A stretch of DNA of 64,000 nt, taken from positions 186,001-250,000 of the forward strand of contig NQOF01000004.1 of NCBI GenBank assembly GCA_002270465.1, written 5' to 3'. The notes under the pieces are model-generated. The model was not told the DNA's origin. It worked only from the letters and a program-made list of their open reading frames with translations, and did not search any database. Source of the DNA: Blautia hominis. GTDB taxonomy: Bacteria > Bacillota > Clostridia > Lachnospirales > Lachnospiraceae. Shown one piece after another: positions 35,614 through 44,585 of the stretch. The position numbers and the translations under genes are program-made. Position 1 is the stretch's first letter. Every line of letters begins with the position of its first letter.

Positions 35614-35626
35614 ACAAATAGATACG

Positions 35627-35638
35627 ACGTATGATGTC
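35627..35638. promoter_or_regulatory. Candidate GntR/FCD operator 3
   Basis: ACGTATGATGTC starts 14 bp downstream of the -10 box, around the expected start of transcription, which is a typical repressor position. It differs from site 1 at one base. Confidence 0.6.
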
Positions 35639-35711
35639 TTGAAAGCTAGAAATATTCCATTCCAAATCAAGCAGCGATTCATTAGATCCATTTAATCAAA
35701 GGAGAACGATT

Positions 35712-37433
35712 ATGAAATTAAGAAGCCAGGAATTAAGAAAAATTGCACCGGAATTAGACCCGCTCCGTCTGGGGACCGGATGGAAACTGGAGGATTTATC
35801 AAAACCGCAGATTATGATTGAAAGTACCTTTGGTGACAGCCATCCCGGCAGCGGGCACCTCCTGGAACTTGTGGAGGAGGTAAGGGCAGGCGTTGCAGAG
35901 GCAGGCGGACACGGCGCCAGGTATTTCACCACAGATATCTGTGACGGGGAAGCCCAGGGCCACGACGGGATCAACTATTCCCTGGCGTCCAGAGATATGA
36001 TCGCCAATATGATCGAGATCCATGCCAATGCTACACCTTTTGACGGCGGTGTTTTTGTGGCAAGCTGTGACAAGGGCATGCCTGCACATCTGATGGGGGT
36101 GGGAAGGGTCAATATTCCGTCCATTATCGTGACCGGCGGTGTCATGGACGCAGGTCCTGACCTTCTGACCCTGGAGCAGATCGGTATGTATAATGCCATG
36201 TGCGAGCGCGGAGAGATCACACAGGAAAAACTGACTTTTTACAAACAGAATGCCTGTCCTTCCTGCGGTGCCTGCTCTTTTATGGGAACAGCTTCCACCA
36301 TGCAGATCATGGCAGAGGCACTGGGCCTGATGCTGCCGGGAAGCGCTCTTATGCCGGCTACCAGCAAGGACCTGCGCACAGTTGCCAGGGAGGCCGGGAA
36401 ACAGTCCGTGTGGCTGGCAGAACATGACCTGACACCGGATAAGATCGTGACGATGAAATCCTTTGAGAATGCCATTATGGTACATGCTGCCATCTCCGGC
36501 TCCACGAACTCCCTGCTTCATCTTCCGGCCATCGCCAGAGAATTTGGCATAGAGATTGACGGGGATACCTTTGACCGGCTGCACAGGGGGGCGCATTATC
36601 TGCTGAATATCCGCCCCGCAGGAGAGTGGCCTGCACAGTTCTTCTATTATGCAGGCGGCGTTCCCACGATCATGGAAGAGATCAAAGATATGCTCCATCT
36701 GGATGTCATGACCGTCACAGGCAAGACTCTGGGCGAAAACCTGGAAGAACTGAAAAAGAACGGATTTTATAATAAATGTGACAAATATCTGGAGCAGGTA
36801 GGCCTGAAGAGAGAGGATGTGATTCGTCCCTTTGACAAACCATTCGGAACAGACGGAAGTATTGCGATCCTCTATGGCAACCTGGCGCCTGAAGGGGCAG
36901 TGGTAAAACATACCGTGGTGCCTAAGGAAATGTTTGAGGCGACTCTGAAAGCACGTCCCTTTGACTGTGAGGAGGATGCCATCCATGCGGTGCTGACCCA
37001 TGAGATCAAACCGGGAGATGCGGTGATCATCCGTTATGAGGGACCAAAGGGAAGCGGTATGCCGGAAATGTTCTATACCACGGAAGCCATTGCGTCTGAC
37101 GCAGAACTGGGTGCATCCATTGCCCTTCTCACAGACGGCAGATTTTCAGGTGCATCCAAGGGACCGGCTATCGGACATATCTCCCCGGAAGCAGCGGAGG
37201 GCGGCCCCATTGCACTGGTTGAGGAGGGCGACCTGATCGAGGTAAATATTCCAAACCGTGTGCTCCGTATAGTGGGGATCGCCGGGGAGAAGAAAACTCC
37301 GGAAGAGATAGAGACTGTTTTAAAAGAGCGCAGAAGTAAGTGGCAGCCTAAGCCGGTGAAATATGAGAAGGGCGTATTAAAAATCTTTTCAGAAAGGGCC
37401 GTCTCTCCTATGAAGGGCGGATACATGGAGTAA
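35712..37433 (+). CDS. IlvD/Edd-family iron-sulfur dehydratase (sugar-acid dehydratase)
   Basis: The 573-residue enzyme removes water from a 2,3-dihydroxy acid. In the sugar-acid branch, an aldonate becomes a 2-keto-3-deoxy acid. Cluster and metal ligands are in VASCDKGMPAHL (about residue 118), the DICDGEAQGHDGINYSL region and CPSCGACSFMGTASTMQ (about 187-203). The conserved C-terminal GFSGA-type loop reads DGRFSGASKGPAIGHISPEA. The family also contains dihydroxyacid dehydratase of valine synthesis. The neighbouring GntP and SDR genes argue for aldonate use. No keto-deoxy-gluconate kinase or aldolase is in the window. Confidence 0.88.
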   Translation: MKLRSQELRKIAPELDPLRLGTGWKLEDLSKPQIMIESTFGDSHPGSGHLLELVEEVRAGVAEAGGHGARYFTTDICDGEAQGHDGINYSLASRDMIANMIEIHANATPFDGGVFVASCDKGMPAHLMGVGRVNIPSIIVTGGVMDAGPDLLTLEQIGMYNAMCERGEITQEKLTFYKQNACPSCGACSFMGTASTMQIMAEALGLMLPGSALMPATSKDLRTVAREAGKQSVWLAEHDLTPDKIVTMKSFENAIMVHAAISGSTNSLLHLPAIAREFGIEIDGDTFDRLHRGAHYLLNIRPAGEWPAQFFYYAGGVPTIMEEIKDMLHLDVMTVTGKTLGENLEELKKNGFYNKCDKYLEQVGLKREDVIRPFDKPFGTDGSIAILYGNLAPEGAVVKHTVVPKEMFEATLKARPFDCEEDAIHAVLTHEIKPGDAVIIRYEGPKGSGMPEMFYTTEAIASDAELGASIALLTDGRFSGASKGPAIGHISPEAAEGGPIALVEEGDLIEVNIPNRVLRIVGIAGEKKTPEEIETVLKERRSKWQPKPVKYEKGVLKIFSERAVSPMKGGYME

Positions 37434-37437
37434 AAGG

Positions 37438-38208
37438 ATGCATGCACAGGATTTGTTCGATATCAGCGGAAAAAAGGCGATCGTGACAGGCGGGACCAGA
37501 GGCTTGGGCTATGGAATGGCAGAAGGATATATGGAGGCAGGTTGCGAGGTGGTGATCGTAGGAACCTCTGACAGTGTGTACCGGGTGGCCGGGGAGTTTA
37601 AGGACCGGGGATTCAAATGTCATGGCGTCAAGGGAAACCTGGGGGACAGGCAGGACATTTACCGTGTATTCCGTGAGTGCTTGGAGAAGCTGGGCGGTGA
37701 GGTGGATATCCTCCTCACGGCTCACGGGATCCAGAGGCGCCACAGCGCGGAGGAATTCCCCATGGAAGAGTGGGATGAGGTCATCCGTGTGAACCTGACC
37801 AGTATCTTTATCCTCTGCCAGGAAGCGGCCAAGGTGATGCTGAAAAAGGGATATGGCAAGATCATCAATATCGCATCCATGAATTCTTTCTTCGGCGGAC
37901 AGACCATCCCGGCATATGCAGCGTCAAAAGGCGGTGTGGCACAGCTTACCAAGGAACTCACCAATGACTGGCTGGCAAGAGGGATCAATGTGAATGCCAT
38001 TGCGCCGGGCTATATGGCTACTGAGATGAACAAGGCGCTCATGGACCCGGAGAATCCCAGGTTTGCATCCATATCTGAGAGGATCCCGGCACACCGCTGG
38101 GGAACCGGTGATGATATGAAGGGAGCTGCTATCTTTTTGGCCTCCCATGCAAGTGATTATGTGAGCGGTGCGGTGATTCCGGTGGATGGTGGGTATTTGG
38201 TAAAATAA
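37438..38208 (+). CDS. SDR oxidoreductase (gluconate 5-dehydrogenase / KduD-like)
   Basis: The 256-residue classical short-chain dehydrogenase has the cofactor motif TGGTRGLGYGMAEGY (about residues 18-32). The catalytic Ser is in INIASMNSFFGG, and the Tyr and Lys are in IPAYAASKGG (about residues 158-167). The start region DLFDISGKKAIVTGG is typical of gluconate 5-dehydrogenase and 2-deoxy-gluconate 3-dehydrogenase. It starts 4 bp after the dehydratase gene, so the two are cotranscribed, and probably interconverts keto- and hydroxy-hexonates. Confidence 0.88.
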   Translation: MHAQDLFDISGKKAIVTGGTRGLGYGMAEGYMEAGCEVVIVGTSDSVYRVAGEFKDRGFKCHGVKGNLGDRQDIYRVFRECLEKLGGEVDILLTAHGIQRRHSAEEFPMEEWDEVIRVNLTSIFILCQEAAKVMLKKGYGKIINIASMNSFFGGQTIPAYAASKGGVAQLTKELTNDWLARGINVNAIAPGYMATEMNKALMDPENPRFASISERIPAHRWGTGDDMKGAAIFLASHASDYVSGAVIPVDGGYLVK

Positions 38209-38224
38209 ATTCCGGAGTTACCCA

Positions 38225-38253
38225 TTGACAAACAAGTAAAAAAGCGTTATCGT
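38225..38253 (+). promoter_or_regulatory. Promoter of the metK transcript
   Basis: TTGACA at 38225-38230, a 17-bp spacer and TATCGT at 38248-38253, about 30 bp before the SAM riboswitch. Confidence 0.65.
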
Positions 38254-38281
38254 ATATGAGACAAGTGAATAGGTTATAATT

Positions 38282-38384
38282 TCTCTTATTCAGAGTGATG
38301 GAGATACATAGGATCTGTGAAGTCACGGCAACCCCTTGCAGAAGGAAGGTGCCAACCTGAGCGAAGTAGTCGAACAATAAGAGG
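38282..38384 (+). ncRNA. SAM-I (S-box) riboswitch
   Basis: CTCTTATTCAGAG pairs at the far end with AATAAGAGG to close P1. Core boxes GTGATGGAGATACA, GTGAAGTCACGGCAACC and AAGGTGCCAACCTG appear in S-box order. It should turn metK off when S-adenosylmethionine is high, through the terminator that follows. Confidence 0.92.
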
Positions 38385-38403
38385 ATTCATTTATGTAAGA
38401 TAT

Positions 38404-38430
38404 GGGTCCGCTTATGCGGACCTTTTTTTG
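38404..38430 (+). terminator. SAM riboswitch terminator
   Basis: GGTCCGC-TTAT-GCGGACC followed by seven Ts. This is the expression platform of the S-box leader. Confidence 0.92.
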
Positions 38431-38539
38431 TTTTGCTGAATGGTCCTGAAGCGGGACAAAAGTTTATATCTCTGTCAGGAGTATGTCACTGGCGGTATAT
38501 GCCGCCGCAGGATAAACAATCTTATAAAAGGAGAAAAAC

Positions 38540-39727
38540 ATGGAAAAAAGATTATTTACTTCCGAATCAGTAACTGAAGGCCATCCGGATAAAATGTGCG
38601 ATGCCATCTCTGATGCCATTCTGGATGCATTGATGGAAAAAGACCCCATGAGCCGCGTGGCTTGTGAGACCTGCACCACAACAGGTATGGTTATGGTAAT
38701 GGGCGAGATCACTACAAATGCCTATGTTGATATTCCTAAGATCGTTAGGGAGACTGTCCGCGAGATTGGATATACCAGAGCAAAATATGGTTTTGATGCT
38801 GAAACCTGCGGTGTCATCACTACCATTGATGAGCAGTCAAAGGACATTGCTCTTGGTGTGGACAAGGCTCTGGAGGCAAAAGAAAACAACATGTCTGAAG
38901 CCGAGATCGACGCCATCGGCGCCGGTGACCAGGGTATGATGTATGGATTTGCCACAGATGAGACAGAGGAGTTTATGCCGTATCCCATCTCCCTTGCCCA
39001 TAAATTATCACGCCAGCTCACTAAGGTGAGAAAAGACGGTACACTGACCTATTTAAGACCGGACGGAAAGACACAGGTAACTGTGGAGTATGATGAGAAT
39101 GACCGCCCTATCCGCCTGGATGCAGTGGTACTTTCCACACAGCATGACCCGGATGTGACCCAGGAACAGATTCATGAGGATATTAAAAAATATGTGTTCG
39201 ATCCCATTCTTCCTGCACATATGGTGGATGGGGAGACAAAGTTCTTCATTAATCCCACAGGACGTTTTGTGATCGGCGGCCCTCACGGGGACAGCGGTCT
39301 TACAGGGCGTAAGATCATAGTAGATACTTACGGCGGATACGCACGTCACGGCGGCGGAGCGTTTTCCGGTAAGGACTGTACCAAGGTGGACCGTTCTGCA
39401 GCATATGCGGCGCGCTATGTGGCTAAGAACATGGTGGCAGCAGGGCTGGCAAGAAAATGTGAGATCCAGCTTTCCTATGCTATCGGCGTGGCACATCCCA
39501 CATCAATCCAGGTGGAAACCTTTGGCACAGGAAAACTTTCAGATCAGAAGCTGACCGAGATCGTGCGGGAAAACTTTGATCTGAGACCGGCGGGAATTAT
39601 CAAAATGCTGGATCTGAGACGTCCGATCTACAAACAGACCGCAGCTTACGGACATTTTGGAAGAAATGACCTGGATCTTCCCTGGGAAAGACTGGACAAG
39701 GCAGAGGATTTAAAGAAATATTTGTAA
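38540..39727 (+). CDS. metK: S-adenosylmethionine synthetase
   Basis: Makes SAM from methionine and ATP. The 395-residue protein has the family motifs [18 protein letters not shown] near the N-terminus, [16 protein letters not shown] (about 128-143) and the P-loop-like [19 protein letters not shown] (about 271-289). It also has the C-terminal [14 protein letters not shown]. It is monocistronic behind a SAM riboswitch, with an AAAGGAG ribosome site. Full length with no anomalies. Confidence 0.98.
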   Translation: MEKRLFTSESVTEGHPDKMCDAISDAILDALMEKDPMSRVACETCTTTGMVMVMGEITTNAYVDIPKIVRETVREIGYTRAKYGFDAETCGVITTIDEQSKDIALGVDKALEAKENNMSEAEIDAIGAGDQGMMYGFATDETEEFMPYPISLAHKLSRQLTKVRKDGTLTYLRPDGKTQVTVEYDENDRPIRLDAVVLSTQHDPDVTQEQIHEDIKKYVFDPILPAHMVDGETKFFINPTGRFVIGGPHGDSGLTGRKIIVDTYGGYARHGGGAFSGKDCTKVDRSAAYAARYVAKNMVAAGLARKCEIQLSYAIGVAHPTSIQVETFGTGKLSDQKLTEIVRENFDLRPAGIIKMLDLRRPIYKQTAAYGHFGRNDLDLPWERLDKAEDLKKYL

Positions 39728-39857
39728 CTATTCAGTAGGTCTGCGCATTCATTGCGCTGACCGTAAGAAAGTATTCCGCAGCCAAGCAAAAATACCATCG
39801 CCAAAGGCGATTCTGCATGGATTTTTGCCTGTAACTGTGAGGGTACTGAACAGTTAC
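39724..39857. repeat. 134-bp MITE-like palindromic element (family A, copy 3)
   Basis: Starts GTAACTATTCAGTAGG and ends GTACTGAACAGTTAC. Its first 4 bp overlap the metK stop codon. Inner hairpins are TGCGCATTCATTGCGC and CATCGCC/GGCGATT. Length equals the copies at 4629 and 6039. Confidence 0.87.
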
Positions 39858-39915
39858 AAATATTTATAAGAAACCATAGAACGTAAGCACCATAAATCGT
39901 TCTGTGGCCATGAAT

Positions 39916-39961
39916 AAAAAGGTTCCGCATTCACTGTACAGAGGAATGCGGAACCTTTTTT
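39916..39961. terminator. Bidirectional terminator between metK and the XRE gene
   Basis: AAAAAGGTTCCGCATTC and GAATGCGGAACCTTTTT form a perfect stem with A-run and T-run on opposite sides, so it can end transcripts from both directions. Confidence 0.92.
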
Positions 39962-40205
39962 ACTGCTGCTGCTGTTCCCGGAAATTGAACAAATCTCTGG
40001 GCTGGATGTCCAGGGCATCTGCAATATCAAACAGACTTTCCAGGGAAAGGGAAGTTTTGATCCTGGGAGCCTCGATATTACTGATATGGGTACGGCTCAG
40101 GCCTACGGCATTTGCTAGCTGTAATTGTGTGAGCCCTTTCAGTTTCCGGTAATACGATATAGTCAGTCCCAGCTCCCGAAACTGGCGTTCTCTTTTCTCG
40201 TCCAT
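39960..40205 (-). CDS. XRE-family transcriptional regulator
   Basis: The 81-residue single-domain Cro/C1-type helix-turn-helix protein has recognition region LTQLQLANAVGLSRTHISNI (about residues 25-44) and a helical tail ending in four Gln. The start at 40205 follows AAAGGAG. Small XRE proteins like this regulate themselves or a neighbour. The ATPase gene upstream, in the same direction 115 bp away, is the nearest candidate. Confidence 0.88.
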   Translation of the reverse strand: MDEKRERQFRELGLTISYYRKLKGLTQLQLANAVGLSRTHISNIEAPRIKTSLSLESLFDIADALDIQPRDLFNFREQQQQ

Positions 40206-40320
40206 AACTGCCGTGTCTCCTTTTTTCTTTTAAGTATATCCAAAAGGAAACTTGATAAAAACGAACTGGTAATTGACATTTATAAAACGGCAGTTATCAT
40301 GTGCACCTATTTTGCCAAAT

Positions 40321-41715
40321 TTAGCAGATATCAGGTGTGCAGATCGCGGCATCTGCACAGGTACACATCTGTTCCAGAGTGAAGACCTTAACAGTGTCCC
40401 CGTAAATCGTTTCCATACCTGAGACAAAGTCCGATTTGGCAAAAAGATAATACCAGATTGTACTGTGCGGAAAAAGGCTGGCATGTTTCTGAAGACTCTG
40501 CAGGCCCTCCAGGTCGATCCATTCATCTGTCCAGAAGCAGTCACCAAGCAATATATTACTGTCGTCAGCGGCGGCAATAGGTACATACTCCGTACGCTTT
40601 CTGGTTGGGTGCTGTCCCCACCAGCTTCCTGCATGGTCAAAAGGAAACGGAGCCTGGCCGAGGCTGCTTATGAGATCCAGATATTGTCTGCAGATATCTT
40701 CAAATGTTTCTTTAGAGTAGCGGTCCAGGGAAGGAAGGACTTCCTTTTCAAATACCTCTCTTCCATATCCCATCTCAATGGCACTGCGGTGCGGGGCAGC
40801 AAAAGTATACCAGAAACGGAATACGCCGTCAGAGGTCCGGTAGAGGGTCCTGCGGCTTCCCGCGTCTTCGGTGACGGGGATTATCTTATCCACCAGGCCT
40901 AACAGATCCAATGTGTTCATGAGACTTCCCGCAGCGCTGGGAGTCAGTTCCGTGCGCTCACAGATCTCGTGCAGTTTCCGCCTTTTGGCGCCCAGGCACA
41001 AAAGAGCAGAGTGGGCCAATTCAGGTTCAGACAAATGCACCTTTAAAAATTTTGTGGGGCGGCGGTAAAGCGCACCCTCCTCCGTGAAAAATAATTGATA
41101 CAGGTTTTCCTGAAAAGGCTTATCATTGACAAAATAGGCCAGATAGCCGGGAACCCCTCCTGTTATGCCGAAGATGCAGATCTGCTGTTCCACGGGGAGA
41201 TGGCGGAAGAGCTGGCGTGTCTCGAAAAAGGTGAAAGGTTTCAGGAGCAGGGGGTGGGCAGTCTGGAGCTGTTCTTTTTCGTAAAGGGAGGCGGGTTTAC
41301 ATAAAATAATAAAAAGCCGGGAGTTTTTCCACTCTTTTGTCATATAGGATTGGATCAATGTGGAAAGTCTCCTGTTTTTATTGATCAGATGTGGATAATC
41401 GTCAATAATAAAGACAAGAGATTCCTCCCTGGCGGATTTTCCGATGGTGCGGAACAGTTCCGCGAATCTTTTGGCAGCTTTCAATTTTTCTAATGGGCCA
41501 AGTACGCGGATGGCTTCTTCTTTTAATGCCAGGAAGTTTTCATTGTCCGTAGTCTCTAAAGGCTTAAAGTACAAAGTCCGCTTGCCGGCAGAAAATTGCC
41601 TGAGAAGGGTAGTCTTTCCCATACCGGCATCACAGTAGAGGGCTGCAGACTGAAAGCAGTTCTGCCTATACAGTTCATTTAATTTTGCAAGATGGTTATC
41701 TTTATCTAAAAACAT
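40321..41715 (-). CDS. Archaeal-type AAA ATPase with DUF234 C-terminal domain
   Basis: The 464-residue protein has Walker A CDAGMGKTTLL (about 28-38) and Walker B VFIIDDYPHL (about 101-110). A winged helix follows at about 240-285 (KLHEICERTELTPSAAG). The C-terminal DUF234 region (about 300-464) resembles a PD-(D/E)XK-type nuclease fold: GYGREVFEKEVLP, then TEYVPIAAADDSNILLGDCFW. The family's role is unclear; ideas include DNA processing and antitoxin-like functions. The GEIDIVA-like nuclease motif is not well kept here. The start follows GAGGAGATATT. Confidence 0.8.
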   Translation of the reverse strand: MFLDKDNHLAKLNELYRQNCFQSAALYCDAGMGKTTLLRQFSAGKRTLYFKPLETTDNENFLALKEEAIRVLGPLEKLKAAKRFAELFRTIGKSAREESLVFIIDDYPHLINKNRRLSTLIQSYMTKEWKNSRLFIILCKPASLYEKEQLQTAHPLLLKPFTFFETRQLFRHLPVEQQICIFGITGGVPGYLAYFVNDKPFQENLYQLFFTEEGALYRRPTKFLKVHLSEPELAHSALLCLGAKRRKLHEICERTELTPSAAGSLMNTLDLLGLVDKIIPVTEDAGSRRTLYRTSDGVFRFWYTFAAPHRSAIEMGYGREVFEKEVLPSLDRYSKETFEDICRQYLDLISSLGQAPFPFDHAGSWWGQHPTRKRTEYVPIAAADDSNILLGDCFWTDEWIDLEGLQSLQKHASLFPHSTIWYYLFAKSDFVSGMETIYGDTVKVFTLEQMCTCADAAICTPDIC

Positions 41716-41868
41716 AATATCTCCTCGGTATATTCTGCGGACGGGCCGCGGTAGCTGTTTGTTTATATTTTAGAAGGTGTTTCAGGTAAAGTCAAAGCAT
41801 TTTGTAAGGTTTTTTATAGAAAGTTTAGATTTGATTCACTTTTGTTTAGAAGAAAATGTGTAAAATTA

Positions 41869-41877
41869 TGCTATAAT
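41869..41877 (+). promoter_or_regulatory. Extended -10 promoter for the two-component system
   Basis: TGCTATAAT gives a perfect -10 with TG, about 95 bp before the histidine kinase start. Confidence 0.6.
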
Positions 41878-41971
41878 ATTTACCAGAAGACATTATGCCC
41901 GTTTCCGGGCATTTGTATTAGAGCCTGTTTGGCTGAAAAAGCAATAGACGAGGACAGAAAGGTGCCGGAAC

Positions 41972-43468
41972 ATGAAATTAAAGACAAGGATCATCGTTTC
42001 TTTTTTTATCATCATACTGGAGCCTCTGCTGTTTACCGGTGTGGCATTCTGGGGATTCAGCCAGTATCAGCTCAAGGCCATAGAAAAACAGTATGGAATT
42101 GAGAATGCCACATATGAAAGCCTGACCAACACGGCAGAAGTGATCAACAGCATGACGAGCGGCACGATTGGCCGGTTGTCAGAGGCAGCCAAGGAATCCC
42201 CAAAAGATTTGGAAAATATAGAATATTTGGATTCTGTAAATAAGGAATTGGAGCAGGTTCACTCCTATCTTATTGTGCGGGAAGATGATAAGATAAGATA
42301 TATAGGATGTGATCCCTACCCGTCGGAGCTGATCAGCAGACTGCCGGATTATAAGGACGACAGCAGTGACAGCAGTGACGGATTTTACCTGGGCGGCAAA
42401 ATAAAAGCTTTGGTAAAGCAGATTGATTTTGAGACCAGCGAACAGGGGAAAGGCAGCCTCTTTGTGGTTTCCAGTGTGTTTAAGACACTGCCCCAGATTG
42501 AGGAGCTGATTCGGAATATGCTGGCGGCTGTGGTTATAATCCTTACGATCACAGCATTTGGGCTTACCTGGTGGATCTACCGGGGCGTTATCTCACCTCT
42601 TGATAAGCTGCGGACAGCCACCCAGAAGATCAAGGAGGGAAACCTGGATTTCTCCATTGCCAGCGAGGGTGTCAATGAGATATCTGACTTATGTCAGGAT
42701 TTTGAAGCCATGAGGCAGAGGCTGAAAGAAAATGCGGAGGAGAAGCTGGAATTTGACAAGGATAATAAGGAACTGATCAGCAACATTTCCCATGATCTGA
42801 AGACACCGATTACAGCCATCAAGGGATATGTGGAGGGAATTATGGATGGCGTGGCAAATACGCCGGAAAAGATGGACAGATATATCCACACAATCTATAA
42901 TAAGGCTAATGACATGGACAGGCTGATCAATGAGCTGACTTTTTATTCCAAGATGGATACCAACAGAATCCCATACACATTCAACAAGATTTCTGTTACT
43001 GAGTTTTTTGATGACTGTGCAGAGGAGCTGGATTCTGAACTGGAGTCTAAATCTGTACAGTTCCAGTATTCCAATTATGTGGGACCTGGGGTGCTTGTCA
43101 TTGCCGACGCGGAGCAGATTAAGAGGGTTATAAATAACATTGTGAGCAACTCCCTCAAATACATGGACAGCAGCAGAGAGCGGAGGATCAACCTGCGGGT
43201 GAAGGACGTAGGCGATTTTGTCCAGGTGGAGATTGAGGATAACGGAAAAGGAATTGCAGCCAAAGACCTGCCCAATATTTTCGACAGGTTTTACCGCACA
43301 GACGCCTCCAGGAATTCTTCCAAGGGGGGAAGCGGGATCGGTCTTTCCATAGTCAAGAAGGTTATGGAGGATCACGGCGGAAAAGTCTGGGCAACGAGCA
43401 AGGAGAATATAGGAACGGTGATGTACTTCGTTCTTAGAAAATACCAGGAGGTACCAATTAATGAGTAA
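41972..43468 (+). CDS. Membrane sensor histidine kinase (HAMP, HisKA, HATPase)
   Basis: The 498-residue kinase has a first TM at about 7-28, an extracellular sensor of ~150 residues, a second TM at about 183-205, and HAMP at about 206-260. The HisKA phospho-acceptor His is in LISNISHDLKTPITAIKGY. The ATPase domain has N-box INNIVSNSLKYM, G1 EDNGKGI, F-box IFDRFYR and G2 GGSGIGLSIVKK. It overlaps its response regulator gene by 8 bp. The signal is unknown. Confidence 0.93.
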   Translation: MKLKTRIIVSFFIIILEPLLFTGVAFWGFSQYQLKAIEKQYGIENATYESLTNTAEVINSMTSGTIGRLSEAAKESPKDLENIEYLDSVNKELEQVHSYLIVREDDKIRYIGCDPYPSELISRLPDYKDDSSDSSDGFYLGGKIKALVKQIDFETSEQGKGSLFVVSSVFKTLPQIEELIRNMLAAVVIILTITAFGLTWWIYRGVISPLDKLRTATQKIKEGNLDFSIASEGVNEISDLCQDFEAMRQRLKENAEEKLEFDKDNKELISNISHDLKTPITAIKGYVEGIMDGVANTPEKMDRYIHTIYNKANDMDRLINELTFYSKMDTNRIPYTFNKISVTEFFDDCAEELDSELESKSVQFQYSNYVGPGVLVIADAEQIKRVINNIVSNSLKYMDSSRERRINLRVKDVGDFVQVEIEDNGKGIAAKDLPNIFDRFYRTDASRNSSKGGSGIGLSIVKKVMEDHGGKVWATSKENIGTVMYFVLRKYQEVPINE

Positions 43469-44150
43469 GATTTTAATTATTGAAGACGAGGAGGCAATAG
43501 CTGACCTTGAGAAGGATTATCTGGAGCTGAGCGGTTTCGAGGTGGAGATTGAGCACCGCGGCGACGTGGGGCTAAAAAAAGCCCTGGAGGGCAGTTATGA
43601 CCTGTTTATCCTGGATTTGATGCTTCCGGAGGTGGACGGTTTTGAAATCTGCCGTGAAATCAGGAACGTAAAGAATAATCCTGTCATTATGGTGTCCGCC
43701 AAAAAGGATGATATAGATAAGATCCGCGGCCTGGGTCTGGGTGCAGATGACTATATGACAAAGCCATTCAGCCCAAGTGAGCTGGTGGCCAGGGTAAAAG
43801 CCCATCTTGCCAGATATGAGAGGCTCATAGGGACCGGTGTGCAGGAGAATGACATCATCGAGATCCGGGGCCTGAAGATTGATAAGACCGCAAGGCGTGT
43901 GTGGATCAACGGTGAGGAGAAGAATTTTACCACCAAAGAGTTTGATCTGCTCACCTTCCTGGCACAGAACCCTAACAGGGTGTTCACAAAGGACGAACTG
44001 TTCAAGGAAATTTGGGCGATGGAGTCTATTGGAGACATTGCAACTGTGACGGTGCATATTAAGAAGATTCGTGAGAAGATCGAATTTAATACAGCCAAAC
44101 CCCAGTATATTGAGACTATATGGGGTGTGGGGTATCGCTTTAAGGTTTAA
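43461..44150 (+). CDS. OmpR/PhoB-family response regulator
   Basis: The 229-residue partner of the preceding kinase has a receiver domain with the acidic pair in IIEDEEAIAD, phospho-acceptor Asp about 52 in LFILDLMLPEVDGF, Thr/Ser in IMVSAKKDD and Lys in YMTKPFSP. The C-terminal winged helix contains FTTKEFDLLTFLAQNPNRVF and ends TIWGVGYRFKV. Targets are not evident. Confidence 0.95.
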   Translation: MSKILIIEDEEAIADLEKDYLELSGFEVEIEHRGDVGLKKALEGSYDLFILDLMLPEVDGFEICREIRNVKNNPVIMVSAKKDDIDKIRGLGLGADDYMTKPFSPSELVARVKAHLARYERLIGTGVQENDIIEIRGLKIDKTARRVWINGEEKNFTTKEFDLLTFLAQNPNRVFTKDELFKEIWAMESIGDIATVTVHIKKIREKIEFNTAKPQYIETIWGVGYRFKV

Positions 44151-44224
44151 AGATACGGAGGTCCGTATAACGGGAACAGGTGCATTCATAGGGGGAATCT
44201 TATGGATGCATTTTGTTTATCGTT

Positions 44225-44320
44225 TACAGTCTCTATACCGGGGTGTTTTCAACAAGGGAGTATCGGGTGGTACAAAGTCAAATCCCGGGTTAGCCAGCGC
44301 CTTGCAGAGCGTGACCTCTG
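44225..44320. repeat. Extragenic repeat family B, copy 3 (diverged)
   Basis: CTATACCGGGGTGTTTTC and AAATCCCGGGTTAGCCAGCG match the order and orientation of the blocks at 34366. It follows the response regulator gene. Confidence 0.55.
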
Positions 44321-44342
44321 CTATTTGTTAACGAGATTGTTG

Positions 44343-44371
44343 TTGAAAGCATGATCTTCTTATGTTATACT
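44343..44371 (+). promoter_or_regulatory. Promoter of the Rpn-family gene
   Basis: TTGAAA at 44343-44348, 17-bp spacer, TATACT at 44366-44371. The ~200-nt leader holds the dyads TCATGAAA/TTTCATGA (44380-44400) and GGGGAATTCCCC. Confidence 0.7.
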
Positions 44372-44585
44372 AAATTCACTCATGAAAAATTATTTCATGA
44401 ATCCTATGTTTATATTTTTGGCCGTGAGGCCGTCAAATGGGGAATTCCCCCGAAATTACCATATTTAAAACTAAATAACAGTCATTTTTCAGGGGAAGGT
44501 CTTGAATAATCTATTGGTTTTTTCTATACTAAAATATAGAAGAAAGCCTTCCTTTTGTCATATGACATATAAAGGGAGGGCATTT

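Noticed and set aside
35799-37001. 400-codon minus-strand open frame
   Set aside because: It is the shadow of the dehydratase gene, with a His/Cys-rich composition typical of antisense frames.
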